Below, one piece after another: positions 26,229-34,643 of a DNA stretch of 64,000 nt. Made by a program: the position numbers and the translations under genes. The DNA is from Pontibacillus chungwhensis BH030062 (GTDB lineage: Bacteria > Bacillota > Bacilli > Bacillales > BH030062), in assembly GCF_000770675.1 (NCBI RefSeq), contig NZ_AVBG01000006.1, positions 124,001-188,000 of the forward strand. Reading direction: 5' to 3'. Each line of letters opens with the position of its first letter. The stretch's first letter is position 1. Under the pieces are notes generated by a model that made no database searches, was not told where the DNA came from, and saw only the letters and a list, made by a program, of their open reading frames with translations.

Positions 26229-27098
26229 GTCTGGACGTTTCGGGGCGGCGTCTGGACACTTCTGGCTCGCGTCCTGACGCTGCGGGGCGGCTTCCTGACT
26301 CTTTTGGCTTGGGTCTCGACGCTGCGGGGCGGCTTCCTGACTCTTTTGGCTTGGGTCTCGACGCTGCGGGGCGGCTTCCTGACTCTTTTGGCTTGGGTCT
26401 CGACGCTGCGGGGCGGCTTCCTGACTCTTTTGGCTTGGGTCTCGACGCTGCGGGGCGGCTTCCTGACTCTTTTGGCTTGGGTCTCGACGCTGCGGGGCGG
26501 CTTCCTGACTCTTTTGGCTTGGGTCTCGACGCTGCGGGGCGGCTTCCTGACTCTTTTGGCTTGGGTCTCGACGCTGCGGGGCGGCTTCCTGACTCTTTTG
26601 GCTTGGGTCTCGACGCTGCGGGGCGGCTTCCTGACTCTTTTGGCTTGGGTCTCGACGCTGCGGGGCGGCTTCCTGACACTCTAGCGCTCGCCCCGACGCT
26701 ACGGCACGGCTTCCTGACTCTTTTGGCTTGCGTCCCGACTCTTCAGGGCGGCTTCCTGACTCTTTAGCGCTTGTCGCGACGTTCCGGGGCGGCTTCCCGA
26801 CACTCTAGCGCTCGTCCCGACGCTGCGGGGCGGCTTCCTGACTCTTTTGGCGCTCGTCCCGACGCTGCGGGGCGGCGTTCTGACTCTTTAGCGCTTGTCG
26901 CGACGCTCCGGGGCGGCTTCCTGACACTCTAGCGCTCTTCCCGACGCTGCGGGGCTGCGTCCTGACTCTTCCGGATCGCCTCCCGACACTTCGGCACCGC
27001 GTCTCGACTCTTTTGGCATTCGTCCCGACGCTGTGGCACGGCTTCCTGACTCTTCCAGATCGCTTCCCGACGCTGCGGCGCAGCATTCTGACACTTGA
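26229..27098. repeat. Array 1: about 40 units of 20-21 bp, GTCNNGACRCT plus about 10 variable bases
   Basis: Starting at 26229, near-palindromic GTCNNGAC cores (often decayed to TTCCTGAC or similar) recur every 21 bp, with some 20-bp units to the right. Units alternate in two types, giving a 42-bp super-period. Between 26292 and 26669 nine 42-mers are identical; toward 27098 they diverge. The array fills the whole space between the zinc-ribbon membrane gene and the NERD gene stop. Because 21 and 42 are multiples of three, several frames stay open through it (Gly-Arg-Leu-Pro-Asp type repeats); no ribosome binding site or family supports coding. Confidence 0.95.
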
Positions 27099-27112
27099 TA
27101 AGTATGGCATCG

Positions 27113-28087
27113 TTATGGATGCAACCACTTTTCTATATTATCTGGCATCATGTACGTACGAGTATTGGTAGCACCTGTATAGGAAAGCTCCATTCGAGAT
27201 AGCATCTTGGAAACAGCACCAGGAGAGGAATAACCTAAAAACTCTCTACATTTTCTATTGGTTAGGGTGGAGCCAAACAATAAAAAATAGTCTGCCAAAG
27301 ATAATTGATGTGCTTTACGTGATCGATTATTACATGAGGAACACTCCCAAGATTGCCTAACTCTAAACATAGAATACTCCTTACATTTTATACACATAAC
27401 ACCTTTTAGTACCTGAGATGAGGTCACTGAATAAGATGATAAAATATTTGGATGGTAAGGTACATCTTCGCTAATGAGGGATTGGGCAATAGCATTTACA
27501 TTAAAGGTTTCTCGGCTTTTATAGCGGTCAACGAACTCTTTTAATCGATCAACTGTTTCCGTTAATGTTGTGATAGGGATTGAGAATTCATTCTCAAATT
27601 CTAGCAGGGTTTCAGGATTACTAATAACGACATGACAATGTATTGGGTATGCATAAATTCCTCTTAGATGCAGCCAAATTTTCAGTAATTCACGTTGACG
27701 TTTTACTTGAGAAAGTGGATTTGGATATCTTGCTTTCACACCGTTGTGGGTACGCAGAAATTGACCTGATTCGTTTTCTAAGTGAAGAGTGCCTGCTATA
27801 TTTTTCACTTCCAAAATAAAGCCGACTTGAGGAGTTAAAATGAGGGTATCAATCTGAAAGTTTTTATGAAGAGTACGCAATCGAACATCGTGTAAAATAC
27901 GAAATTGGTGGTATGGAAGTAAATCAAGATGATAATCGAGTGCCTGCTCTCCTCTATAACCAGCCCACCTTTTTCCTATAGAATCTTCTATTTCTTTTCG
28001 TTTAAAGTGCTGATATGGCAACCTGCGAAGTAAAGCTTCCTCTTGCCTGAGCACTAATGGGACTTGTCTTTGTTTCATCTTCAACAT
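27113..28087 (-). CDS. NERD-domain protein with zinc ribbon and C-terminal helical domain
   Basis: The 324-residue protein has a basic N-terminal helical part, then a nuclease-related domain (about 38-150) with the endonuclease-like signature: GYRGEQALD, the Asp in NFQIDTLIL, and GFILEVKN (E-x-K). A zinc ribbon follows (CIKC near 235 and CSSC near 255), then a C-terminal region (about 260-324; LSLADYFLLFGS, KCREFLGYSSPGAVSKMLSRM) that looks like a helix-turn-helix. NERD proteins are thought to be PD-(D/E)XK-like nucleases. AAAGGAAGTG precedes ATG 28087. The gene is enclosed by two arrays of the same 21-bp design. The region upstream of the start (28088-28204) is AT-rich and carries a TGCATTAATGCA palindrome at 28135. 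Confidence 0.85.
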   Translation of the reverse strand: MLKMKQRQVPLVLRQEEALLRRLPYQHFKRKEIEDSIGKRWAGYRGEQALDYHLDLLPYHQFRILHDVRLRTLHKNFQIDTLILTPQVGFILEVKNIAGTLHLENESGQFLRTHNGVKARYPNPLSQVKRQRELLKIWLHLRGIYAYPIHCHVVISNPETLLEFENEFSIPITTLTETVDRLKEFVDRYKSRETFNVNAIAQSLISEDVPYHPNILSSYSVTSSQVLKGVMCIKCKEYSMFRVRQSWECSSCNNRSRKAHQLSLADYFLLFGSTLTNRKCREFLGYSSPGAVSKMLSRMELSYTGATNTRTYMMPDNIEKWLHP

Positions 28088-28204
28088 GCATCACTTCCTT
28101 TAATGTAAGAATATAACAAAGATAAAATAACAAATGCATTAATGCAACAAAATAGTTCTCTTTAAAGAAGTGCACTGGTTATAAACTGGTTGTCCTCTTG
28201 GTTT

Positions 28205-28862
28205 GTCTAGGCACTTTTTTCTACGATTTGGACGCTTCGATCGCTTGTCCCGATACTTTCTACTCCCGTCTGGACACTTTTCTCGCTCATCCCGACGCTC
28301 TCTGGCGCATTCGGACGCTTTCCGCGCTTGTCTGGACGCTCCCCCCTAGTCCAGACACTCCTACCTCTCGTCCCGACGCTCTCCTCCCCAGTCCAGACAC
28401 TCCTATCGCTCGTCCGATGCTCTCCTCTCCAGTCCAGACACTCCTATCGCTCGTCCCGACACTCTCCTCCCCAGTCCAGACACCCCTATCGCTCATCCCG
28501 ACACTCTCCACCTCAGTCCAGACACTTCGCACGCTCGTCCCGACGCTCTCCTCCCCAGTCCAGACACCCTATCGCTCATCCCGACGCTCTCCTCCCCAGT
28601 CCAGACACCCTACCGCTCGTCCCGACACTCTCCTCCCCAGTCCAGACACTCCTACCGCTCATCCCGACACTCTCCACGCCAGTCCAGACACTCACCCCGC
28701 TCATCCCGACACTCTCCACCTCAGTCCAGGCACTTCGCACGCTCATCCCGACACTCTCCTCCCCAGTCCGGACTCTTAACACGCTCGTCCCGACGCTCTC
28801 CACCCCAGTCCGGACTCTTAACACGCTCATCCCGACACTCACCCCCAATCCCAACCACGCAC
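28205..28862. repeat. Array 2: about 30 units of 21 bp, same GTCNNGACRCT design
   Basis: GTCCCGACGCT and GTCCAGACACT cores alternate every 21 bp with pyrimidine-rich spacers (CTCCTCCCCA, CCTATCGCTC), giving a 42-bp super-period as in array 1 and the same orientation on the plus strand. It lies upstream of the NERD gene. Units are similar but not identical, and the strand is strikingly C/T-rich. Repeat-encoded frames on both strands are judged non-coding. Confidence 0.95.
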
Positions 28863-28941
28863 ATCCCTTGCAAATAATTAACAGAATATTCATACTGATA
28901 TCAAGTACATATTCATACTAAACTAAAGGAAGTGACCAAAC

Positions 28942-30936
28942 ATGACCCACTCAACCCAGACGTTGAAGCAAGAAATTCATTCAGAAACGCTTTATGATTT
29001 ACAGTTTGTTGGAGATCCACAAGTTTCGCCAGATGGGAGTAAGATTGCCTATGTGACAACGAGCATCAATAGTAAGAAGAAATATGATTCTCACCTATTC
29101 GTTTATGACCGAAAAACGAATAAATCTACCCAATGGACGCACGGGGAGGCGCGGAATCAGTCGCCGCGCTGGTCGGCGGATGGGGAGTCGATCGCTTTTA
29201 TCTCAAATCGGTCTGGGAAGAATCAGCTTTATGTCATGCCAGTTGCTGGTGGTGAGGCGCACCAGGTGACGACTTTGAAAAATGGTGCCGCGAACCCGGT
29301 CTGGCACCCTAGTGAAGCAAAGCTGATGTTCCAGACCTCCCTCGAGGAAGGCGATGATCTTCATAACAGTGAAGACGAGAAAAAAGACGAAGAATTGAAG
29401 CCTCATATCGTTGATCAGCTTCATTATAAAGCAGACGGTAAAGGTTTGCTCGATAATAAGCGTTCCCACATTGTGCTGTATGACAGCCAAACTGAAAAGC
29501 TTGAGCAAATTACGTCCGGGCCTTATGATCACTCGGACCCATCGTGGTCGCCAGACGGGTCGACAATTGCGTATGTCCGACCGCAAGATGACCAGCCTGG
29601 AAGTTACATGTTAGCTGATCTATATATTCAAAAGCTCGGTCAACAACCTTACCGTCTTAACGAGAAAAGTGGCGGATTTGCGAAGCCGATTTTTTCTCCT
29701 GATGGCAAATCCCTGTCCTATTTTGGACACGGGTACGAATACGAGGGCGCGACGCTTACGAAAGTTTGGGTTACGAACCTCAATACCAACGAGACGACAT
29801 GCCTGACAGAATCGTTGGATCTCGAATGTAGCGATGTGTTGATTTCTGATTTACATTGGGCCAACCCTTCCCCTGGTGCAGTTTGGACTCAGGATGGACA
29901 AGGCGTTTATTTTCAAGGAAGCGAGCATGGCAATACAGGAATCTATTATTCAAATCTAGCAGGTGAAGTGACTCGAGTGGTCGGTGGGGATCGTCACATT
30001 TACGCGTTTCATTATGCCAAGGACACCGACGAAGCGATTATCGGAGTGAGTGATCCAACCCATATCGGGGACCTTTTCACCGTATCTCTAGAGAACAAGC
30101 AGGAACAACAGATCACGCGTAGCAACGATTCGTTCCAAGACACATACGAAATCGTCGCACCTGAATCGTTCACTTATCAGAGTAAAGATGGCCTTGAGGT
30201 GGAGGGCTGGCTTATAAAACCAGCGCATTTTGATGCTTCTAAAACGTATCCGCTTGTCCTTGAGATTCACGGTGGACCTCATATGATGTATGGGAACTCG
30301 TTCATGCATGAATTTCAACTGCTAGCTTCAAAAGGATATGCGGTTCTGTACACGAATCCGCGAGGCAGCCAAGGATATGGACAATCGTTTGTGGATGCCT
30401 GCCGAGGAGATTATGGGGGCGGCGACTACGAAGATGTAATGGCGGGGGTAGATGCAGCGCTTGAGAAGTTCTCGTTCCTTGATGAGGGGCAACTGTTTGT
30501 TACAGGTGGAAGCTACGGTGGCTTTATGACAAACTGGATCGTCGGGAAGACTAACCGCTTCAAAGCAGCCGTCACGCAACGCTCGATTTCCAATTGGCAT
30601 AGCTTTTACGGAGTGAGTGATATCGGGCACTTCTTTACAAAATGGGAAATCGGGAACCACTTCACTGAAGATCCACAGAAACTGTGGGACCATTCTCCGA
30701 TTAAGTACGTGGATCAAATCGAGACACCTCTCTTAATCATTCATAGCGAGAATGACTACCGCTGTCCAATCGAACAGGGAGAGCAGCTGTTTGTTGCATT
30801 GAAAAACCAGAACAAAACCACTCGCTTCGTCCGCTTCCCAGAATCGGATCACAACCTCTCAAGAACTGGTTTACCAAACCTAAGAGTTGAGCGATTGAAC
30901 CAGATCGTCGGGTGGTTTGAGGATTATAAGGCTTAA
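28942..30936 (+). CDS. S9 family prolyl oligopeptidase-like serine peptidase
   Basis: The 664-residue cytoplasmic peptidase (no signal peptide) has an N-terminal beta-propeller built of PD40/WD40-like blades (VSPDGSKIAYVTT, WSADGESIAFISN, WSPDGSTIAYVRP, FSPDGKSLSYFGH). A C-terminal alpha/beta hydrolase domain carries the triad Ser524 in GGSYGG, Asp605 in ENDYRCP and His637 in ESDHNLS. The propeller screens substrates so only short peptides or acyl-amino-acids reach the site. It resembles acylaminoacyl peptidases such as B. subtilis YuxL. AAAGGAAGTGACCAAAC precedes the ATG. It is monocistronic with its own terminator. Confidence 0.94.
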   Translation: MTHSTQTLKQEIHSETLYDLQFVGDPQVSPDGSKIAYVTTSINSKKKYDSHLFVYDRKTNKSTQWTHGEARNQSPRWSADGESIAFISNRSGKNQLYVMPVAGGEAHQVTTLKNGAANPVWHPSEAKLMFQTSLEEGDDLHNSEDEKKDEELKPHIVDQLHYKADGKGLLDNKRSHIVLYDSQTEKLEQITSGPYDHSDPSWSPDGSTIAYVRPQDDQPGSYMLADLYIQKLGQQPYRLNEKSGGFAKPIFSPDGKSLSYFGHGYEYEGATLTKVWVTNLNTNETTCLTESLDLECSDVLISDLHWANPSPGAVWTQDGQGVYFQGSEHGNTGIYYSNLAGEVTRVVGGDRHIYAFHYAKDTDEAIIGVSDPTHIGDLFTVSLENKQEQQITRSNDSFQDTYEIVAPESFTYQSKDGLEVEGWLIKPAHFDASKTYPLVLEIHGGPHMMYGNSFMHEFQLLASKGYAVLYTNPRGSQGYGQSFVDACRGDYGGGDYEDVMAGVDAALEKFSFLDEGQLFVTGGSYGGFMTNWIVGKTNRFKAAVTQRSISNWHSFYGVSDIGHFFTKWEIGNHFTEDPQKLWDHSPIKYVDQIETPLLIIHSENDYRCPIEQGEQLFVALKNQNKTTRFVRFPESDHNLSRTGLPNLRVERLNQIVGWFEDYKA

Positions 30937-30945
30937 AGTATTGTA

Positions 30946-30977
30946 AAGTAGATTCCTTAGGGAATCTACTTTTCTCA
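30946..30977 (+). terminator. Terminator of the S9 peptidase gene
   Basis: AGTAGATTCC / GGAATCTACT around TTAG, followed by TTTCTC. Confidence 0.85.
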
Positions 30978-31086
30978 TTTCAAGCACATCCATAAATACC
31001 TATTATTTGAATATAGTAGAAATTAAGAGTAAGCTTGGGTTAATTCTAAATGAACGACCATTAAAGAAACGAAAGGAGCATGTCTT

Positions 31087-32598
31087 ATCCGTACCAAAAT
31101 AGTTTTGGCTACCTTACTTACCCTGCTTACACTCATGTTACAGCTCCCGATGGAATCCTCAGCCGAGGCGAAAGATGGAGAATGGAAGACAAAGAACGAC
31201 GTACAAGTTAACAAAACATGGACGATCGAATTTAATACAAGTATTGAATCGAATGAAGAAAACAAAGAGTTTATTTACGTCACTGATGAGAGTGGAAACG
31301 AAATAAACAACGACATCACTATTGAGGAAAATAAAATAACCGTTGCACCTCCTGAAGGAGATTATGCCAAAGACACTACATACACACTACATATTGAAGA
31401 AGGGGTTTCTTCCACATCAGACATTCCTTCAGACAAAACAGTTACCATGCCTTTCACAACAGAAGCTTCTAACCAATTTGAAGCTGGTGAATGGACAAGA
31501 GATGTTAAATACAATGATGCTACGTTAACTGTTAACAAAGTTACGGATCAAACTTTTAACTTTACACTAAATGCTGTTTCAGGTGCTCACTCCGGTAAAA
31601 TTGAAGGGACAGCAAACATACAGGGAGACGAAGCTACATTCGCCGACGATCAAGGTTGCCTCCTCACCATCACGAATCAAGGGGACACAATTACGATTGA
31701 CCAAACCGATGAATGCTCTATGTATGGCGGCGCTGGGGTTGTATTCTCCGGAGATTACACAAAGGGGGACACAACGGATCCGACACCTCGTTTTGTAAAA
31801 GTTGGTCTCTTTACAGAATCAGAAAATGAAGAGTTCAAATCACTCGTTGGAGACCACTACAGCCTATTCACGGACTCGTTCCAGGTTGTAACGCAAGAAG
31901 ATGTAGCAGACGACTTTGGCGGCGAAGCTTACAGCGGATTCGTACGAGGCGTCGTCAATTCAATGAATGGCATCGTGGTAAAAAGCGATAATGGTGAGAT
32001 CTATGCAGCAACGCTTGGGAATGTTGAAGCAGGTGATTACATGAGTGAATCAGGCGTCCTCTACTTCACTACAGATCAAGACCATACGAATCATCTTCCG
32101 AAAACGATACTAAAATGGAAGAACAATCTTGCGAATGATGAGAATGTCTACTATATGAATGACAATGGCGCAGCTTACTTTGATGAAGAATTTGCCCAAT
32201 CACTTAAAACCGGGAAGATTAAACACGTACCATTCCAAATCGGGGACTCTATGGATGATGTTAAACAGCTTTTCGGGGACAAAGATGAAATTGGCTACAA
32301 CGGATCTATGGTTGCTTTCTATGATAACTTGAGCTTTGCATACGGACATGAGTTGAACTACGAAACTAAGGACACTATTCAGGTCATCTATAAAACGTTT
32401 AAAGAATCCACCTTTACAGCTGAAGATGTAAAAAGCGTTCTTGGCCCCCTTACATACGAAGGGGTCTTCCAAAAAGAAGATGCCTATGTGTTAAGGTATG
32501 ACTTCACAGGACCAGAAAACGAATATAAAGCCTTTTTCTATTTAGAAGGCGAATCGGGAGACAGTTACTTAGATCGAATGAATATCATTAAAAAGTAA
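31087..32598 (+). CDS. Secreted Ig-like (SbsA/Big_5) protein with C-terminal DUF4309-like domain
   Basis: The product is exported by a signal peptide (RTKIVLATLLTLLTLMLQL... ESSAEA). An Ig-like domain (about 30-125; WTIEFNTSIES, FIYVTDESGNEI, YTLHIEEGVSST) is followed by a lipocalin-like beta region (130-215) and a C-terminal domain like DUF4309/YjgB (about 380-500; GDSMDDVKQLFGDKDE). The start is odd: the codon aligned with the ATG of the paralogue at 32759 is ATC at 31087, 8 bases after GAAAGGAG; the first in-frame TTG (31105) would remove the basic n-region of the signal. I place the start at ATC (504 codons before the stop, counting the ATC). Function unknown; probably a cell-surface or secreted protein. 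Confidence 0.8.
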   Translation: MRTKIVLATLLTLLTLMLQLPMESSAEAKDGEWKTKNDVQVNKTWTIEFNTSIESNEENKEFIYVTDESGNEINNDITIEENKITVAPPEGDYAKDTTYTLHIEEGVSSTSDIPSDKTVTMPFTTEASNQFEAGEWTRDVKYNDATLTVNKVTDQTFNFTLNAVSGAHSGKIEGTANIQGDEATFADDQGCLLTITNQGDTITIDQTDECSMYGGAGVVFSGDYTKGDTTDPTPRFVKVGLFTESENEEFKSLVGDHYSLFTDSFQVVTQEDVADDFGGEAYSGFVRGVVNSMNGIVVKSDNGEIYAATLGNVEAGDYMSESGVLYFTTDQDHTNHLPKTILKWKNNLANDENVYYMNDNGAAYFDEEFAQSLKTGKIKHVPFQIGDSMDDVKQLFGDKDEIGYNGSMVAFYDNLSFAYGHELNYETKDTIQVIYKTFKESTFTAEDVKSVLGPLTYEGVFQKEDAYVLRYDFTGPENEYKAFFYLEGESGDSYLDRMNIIKK

Positions 32599-32606
32599 TA
32601 CTAGAC

Positions 32607-32641
32607 GCAAAAGGTGCAGTCAACAAGCTGCACCTTTTTCT
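32607..32641 (+). terminator. Terminator between the two Ig-like paralogues
   Basis: AAAAGGTGCAG / CTGCACCTTTTT around TCAACAAG. Confidence 0.9.
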
Positions 32642-32758
32642 ATACTCTTTTTAACATAAAACTTACCTCTAATTGTATTTTTTGTATAATCATTATACAC
32701 TTAAATACAGATAACCCCACCAATCGACAACAAACCCACAAAGGAGCATGATCCAGTA

Positions 32759-33577
32759 ATGCGACCGTTTCTTAGAATTTTTATGCTAGCCAGTATCTTT
32801 GCTCTTATCCTCATCGTTCCTGCTCAGGCGTCAACGGACATTGAAAAAAAGTGGGGGCAAAAGACCAATGTAGCGATGGATAAGTCATGGACCATCATCT
32901 ACAACACTCCCCTTCAATCAACAACTGAAAACAAACAAAGCATTTATGTTACGGACCAATCCGGCTCAACCATCCCTACCAAAGTAGTAATACATGGAAA
33001 GAAGATCATGGTGTCCCCTTCAAAAGGGAAATATACGCCTGGTACTACCTATACTTTACATATTAATGAAGGCGTTTCGTCCACCACAGGAGTGCGGTCA
33101 CCTGATTCTTTTGCTTTACCTTTTACAACAAAAGCATCTGAAGAAGCCTCTTCTTACTTTGATGAATCTTTCCTTTCACAGCTTGAGGATGGCGTATTAA
33201 AAGGGATGGAAGCAGGAATCGGTGCTTCAAAAGAAGAGGTTATAGATGCGGAAAATGGTACGTTCACCTCTCGCAAATCGAACGACACAACTGTCTTGGC
33301 ATTCGAAGAAAAGTATGAAGAGGACTATTCCTATACATTAACGGGGGACATCGTAACAGGTGCGTCTCTTAGCATTACAGAGAAGCCCCTTCATATAGAA
33401 GATCTCATTAGGGTTATGGGGAATGATGGGTTAGAGAATCAACTCGACATCCCCGGACACTATACGCTCGCTTATCCTCTTAATTCAGAAAGAAGACTCG
33501 TTGCCTTTTTAGAAACAACAGAACGATCGTCTCCTGTTACGCATTTGTTTATTATGAAGGAAGCTTTTGAGAAATAA
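32759..33577 (+). CDS. Secreted Ig-like/DUF4309 protein, shorter paralogue
   Basis: The 272-residue paralogue of the preceding gene lacks the middle lipocalin-like region. It has a signal peptide (MRPFLRIFMLASIFALILIVPAQAS), an Ig-like domain (about 28-120; WTIIYNTPLQS, SIYVTDQSGSTI, YTLHINEGVSST) and a DUF4309-like C-terminus (about 125-272). AAAGGAG lies 12 bases before ATG. Upstream sequence through the ribosome binding site (AAAGGAGCATG) is shared with the longer paralogue, pointing to a tandem duplication. The function is unknown. Confidence 0.85.
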   Translation: MRPFLRIFMLASIFALILIVPAQASTDIEKKWGQKTNVAMDKSWTIIYNTPLQSTTENKQSIYVTDQSGSTIPTKVVIHGKKIMVSPSKGKYTPGTTYTLHINEGVSSTTGVRSPDSFALPFTTKASEEASSYFDESFLSQLEDGVLKGMEAGIGASKEEVIDAENGTFTSRKSNDTTVLAFEEKYEEDYSYTLTGDIVTGASLSITEKPLHIEDLIRVMGNDGLENQLDIPGHYTLAYPLNSERRLVAFLETTERSSPVTHLFIMKEAFEK

Positions 33578-33627
33578 GTAGTTAGGGACATATTGAAAGT
33601 GAACTAAAATGCTTGGAGGGATTCGAT

Positions 33628-34035
33628 GTGTTTTTTAAAAAGTTGAGTAAGAAGAACCGATCCACCCACAACATCACTTTAACTAACTTACAACAAAAGA
33701 TGGTTGAAGATCAGATGGATGAGAAGGTCGTTGAATCAGTTACTCTCATCTTTGATATGAGAATGACAGACATGGGAGTAGAGGAATTTCAAGAGTGGCT
33801 AGTTAACTTGAATTTCCGTACACCAGAAGAATTCTTAAACGCTGATTTTGCCTTAGCCACCTACGAAGACTCCCGTTCATGGTTTGAAGAAGAAGTTCTC
33901 AAGTTAGAGAAAGAAACAGAATTACCTTGGCAAGAGCAAGCTGAAGATCTAAAGAGCGAAGATGACAGAATACGAAAGACACAATTGGTGCTAAGACACC
34001 GAATATCTGAAATGGTACTTGATTTGCTCGATTAA
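33628..34035 (+). CDS. Hypothetical acidic cytoplasmic protein, about 135 residues
   Basis: Unrecognised. It is Glu-rich and helical (SVTLIFDMRMTDMGVEEFQEWLVNLNF, WFEEEVLKLEKETELPW, LVLRHRISEMVLDLLD), with no signal or membrane segment. The start is placed at GTG 33628 with GGAGG 8 bases upstream; TTG 33613 is also in frame but overlaps the ribosome binding site. It is 50 bp downstream of the Ig-like paralogue and may be co-transcribed. The TTGATCAA palindrome and a terminator for the opposite gene follow. Confidence 0.72.
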   Translation: MFFKKLSKKNRSTHNITLTNLQQKMVEDQMDEKVVESVTLIFDMRMTDMGVEEFQEWLVNLNFRTPEEFLNADFALATYEDSRSWFEEEVLKLEKETELPWQEQAEDLKSEDDRIRKTQLVLRHRISEMVLDLLD

Positions 34036-34100
34036 CAACGTATAAGAACACAGGGCTAGCTTTTCTGTGCTATCCGCCTCTTTCCTCTCAGCCCTTAAAA

Positions 34101-34120
34101 TTGATCAAACGTTTGATCAA
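34101..34120. repeat. 20-bp perfect palindrome TTGATCAAACGTTTGATCAA (copy 2 of 4)
   Basis: Identical to the copies at 17413, 56571 and 59502. It lies between convergent genes, 16 bp from a terminator hairpin. Confidence 0.9.
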
Positions 34121-34130
34121 CGAAATAGTT

Positions 34131-34170
34131 TAAAAAAGGCACCTCTTCTAAAAACCAGAAGAGGTACCTT
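34131..34170 (-). terminator. Terminator of the small membrane protein gene
   Basis: AGGCACCTCTTCT / AGAAGAGGTACCT, one mismatch, followed on the minus strand by TTTTTTAAAC. Confidence 0.85.
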
Positions 34171-34188
34171 CACGCTGTTACGTATAAG

Positions 34189-34518
34189 TTATGCTCCCAC
34201 GGAACTAGGTCCAGGGGTTACAATCCCCTCAGCTTGTAGCTTCGCTTCTTCTTCAGGTGTTGCAGGTCGGTATCCTTTCTCTAGCAATTCCTTAATAAAG
34301 ATCTTGTTGTAGACGAACGAGAATATAATTCCAGGAATCCAAGCCCCTAAACCAAACGTAAAGACACCCGCAACCGCAGCGAGAGCGAACATAATGACCG
34401 CCCATTTCAGATCCCCTCGAATTAAAGCAGGAATAAATCCAAAGAAAAACGTTGTCCAACTAAACCCCAGCTTCACTTCTTTCACCAAACCCGCCTCGTT
34501 TTTTAACACCACCTGCAT
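34189..34518 (-). CDS. Small membrane protein, DUF2628/HrgC-like
   Basis: The 109-residue protein has a short hydrophilic start (MQVVLKNEAGLVKEVKLGFSWTTFFFG), two or three membrane helices (FFFGFIPALIRGDLKWAVIMFALAAVAG, GLGAWIPGIIFSFVYNKIF) and a cytoplasmic tail (ELLEKGYRPATPEEEAKLQ). The GFSWTTFFFGFIPALIRGD motif and tail are typical of HrgC/DUF2628 proteins, of unknown function. AGGAGGCGACAGC lies upstream of ATG. It is monocistronic. Confidence 0.75.
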   Translation of the reverse strand: MQVVLKNEAGLVKEVKLGFSWTTFFFGFIPALIRGDLKWAVIMFALAAVAGVFTFGLGAWIPGIIFSFVYNKIFIKELLEKGYRPATPEEEAKLQAEGIVTPGPSSVGA

Positions 34519-34601
34519 GCTGTCGCCTCCTGATGGAAAATAAGTACCCCTTATTATATTGAGGAGGTTTCTGACATATGACTGAAGAAAGTTCGTTTAG
34601 T

Positions 34602-34637
34602 CAAAAAAAAAAAGACCCCTGGATCCAACAACCAGGA
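34602..34637 (-). terminator. Terminator of the RpiR-type regulator gene
   Basis: CCTGG / CCAGG hairpin (34618-34636) followed on the minus strand by GGTC and eleven T. Confidence 0.75.
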
Positions 34638-34643
34638 GTACAC

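Noticed and set aside
26104-26767. Long open frames with 14-residue repeats (SGSRPAASRPKPKE on the minus strand; GRLPDSFGLGLDAA and GGFLTLLAWVSTLR on the plus strand)
   Set aside because: They follow automatically from a 42-bp repeat, which preserves every frame. None has a convincing ribosome binding site, several frames are open at once, and the plus-strand frame starts inside the preceding gene's end.
26229-28862. CRISPR-like appearance of the arrays
   Set aside because: The period is 20-21 bp with no 25-35 bp unique spacers, spacers are themselves repeated, and no cas gene is present.
28198-28921. Open frames of 193-197 residues on the plus strand and 81-105 on the minus strand across array 2
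   Set aside because: Same cause: 21-bp periodic DNA. The composition (Ser/Pro/Thr/Asp runs) mirrors the repeat and no gene signals are seen.
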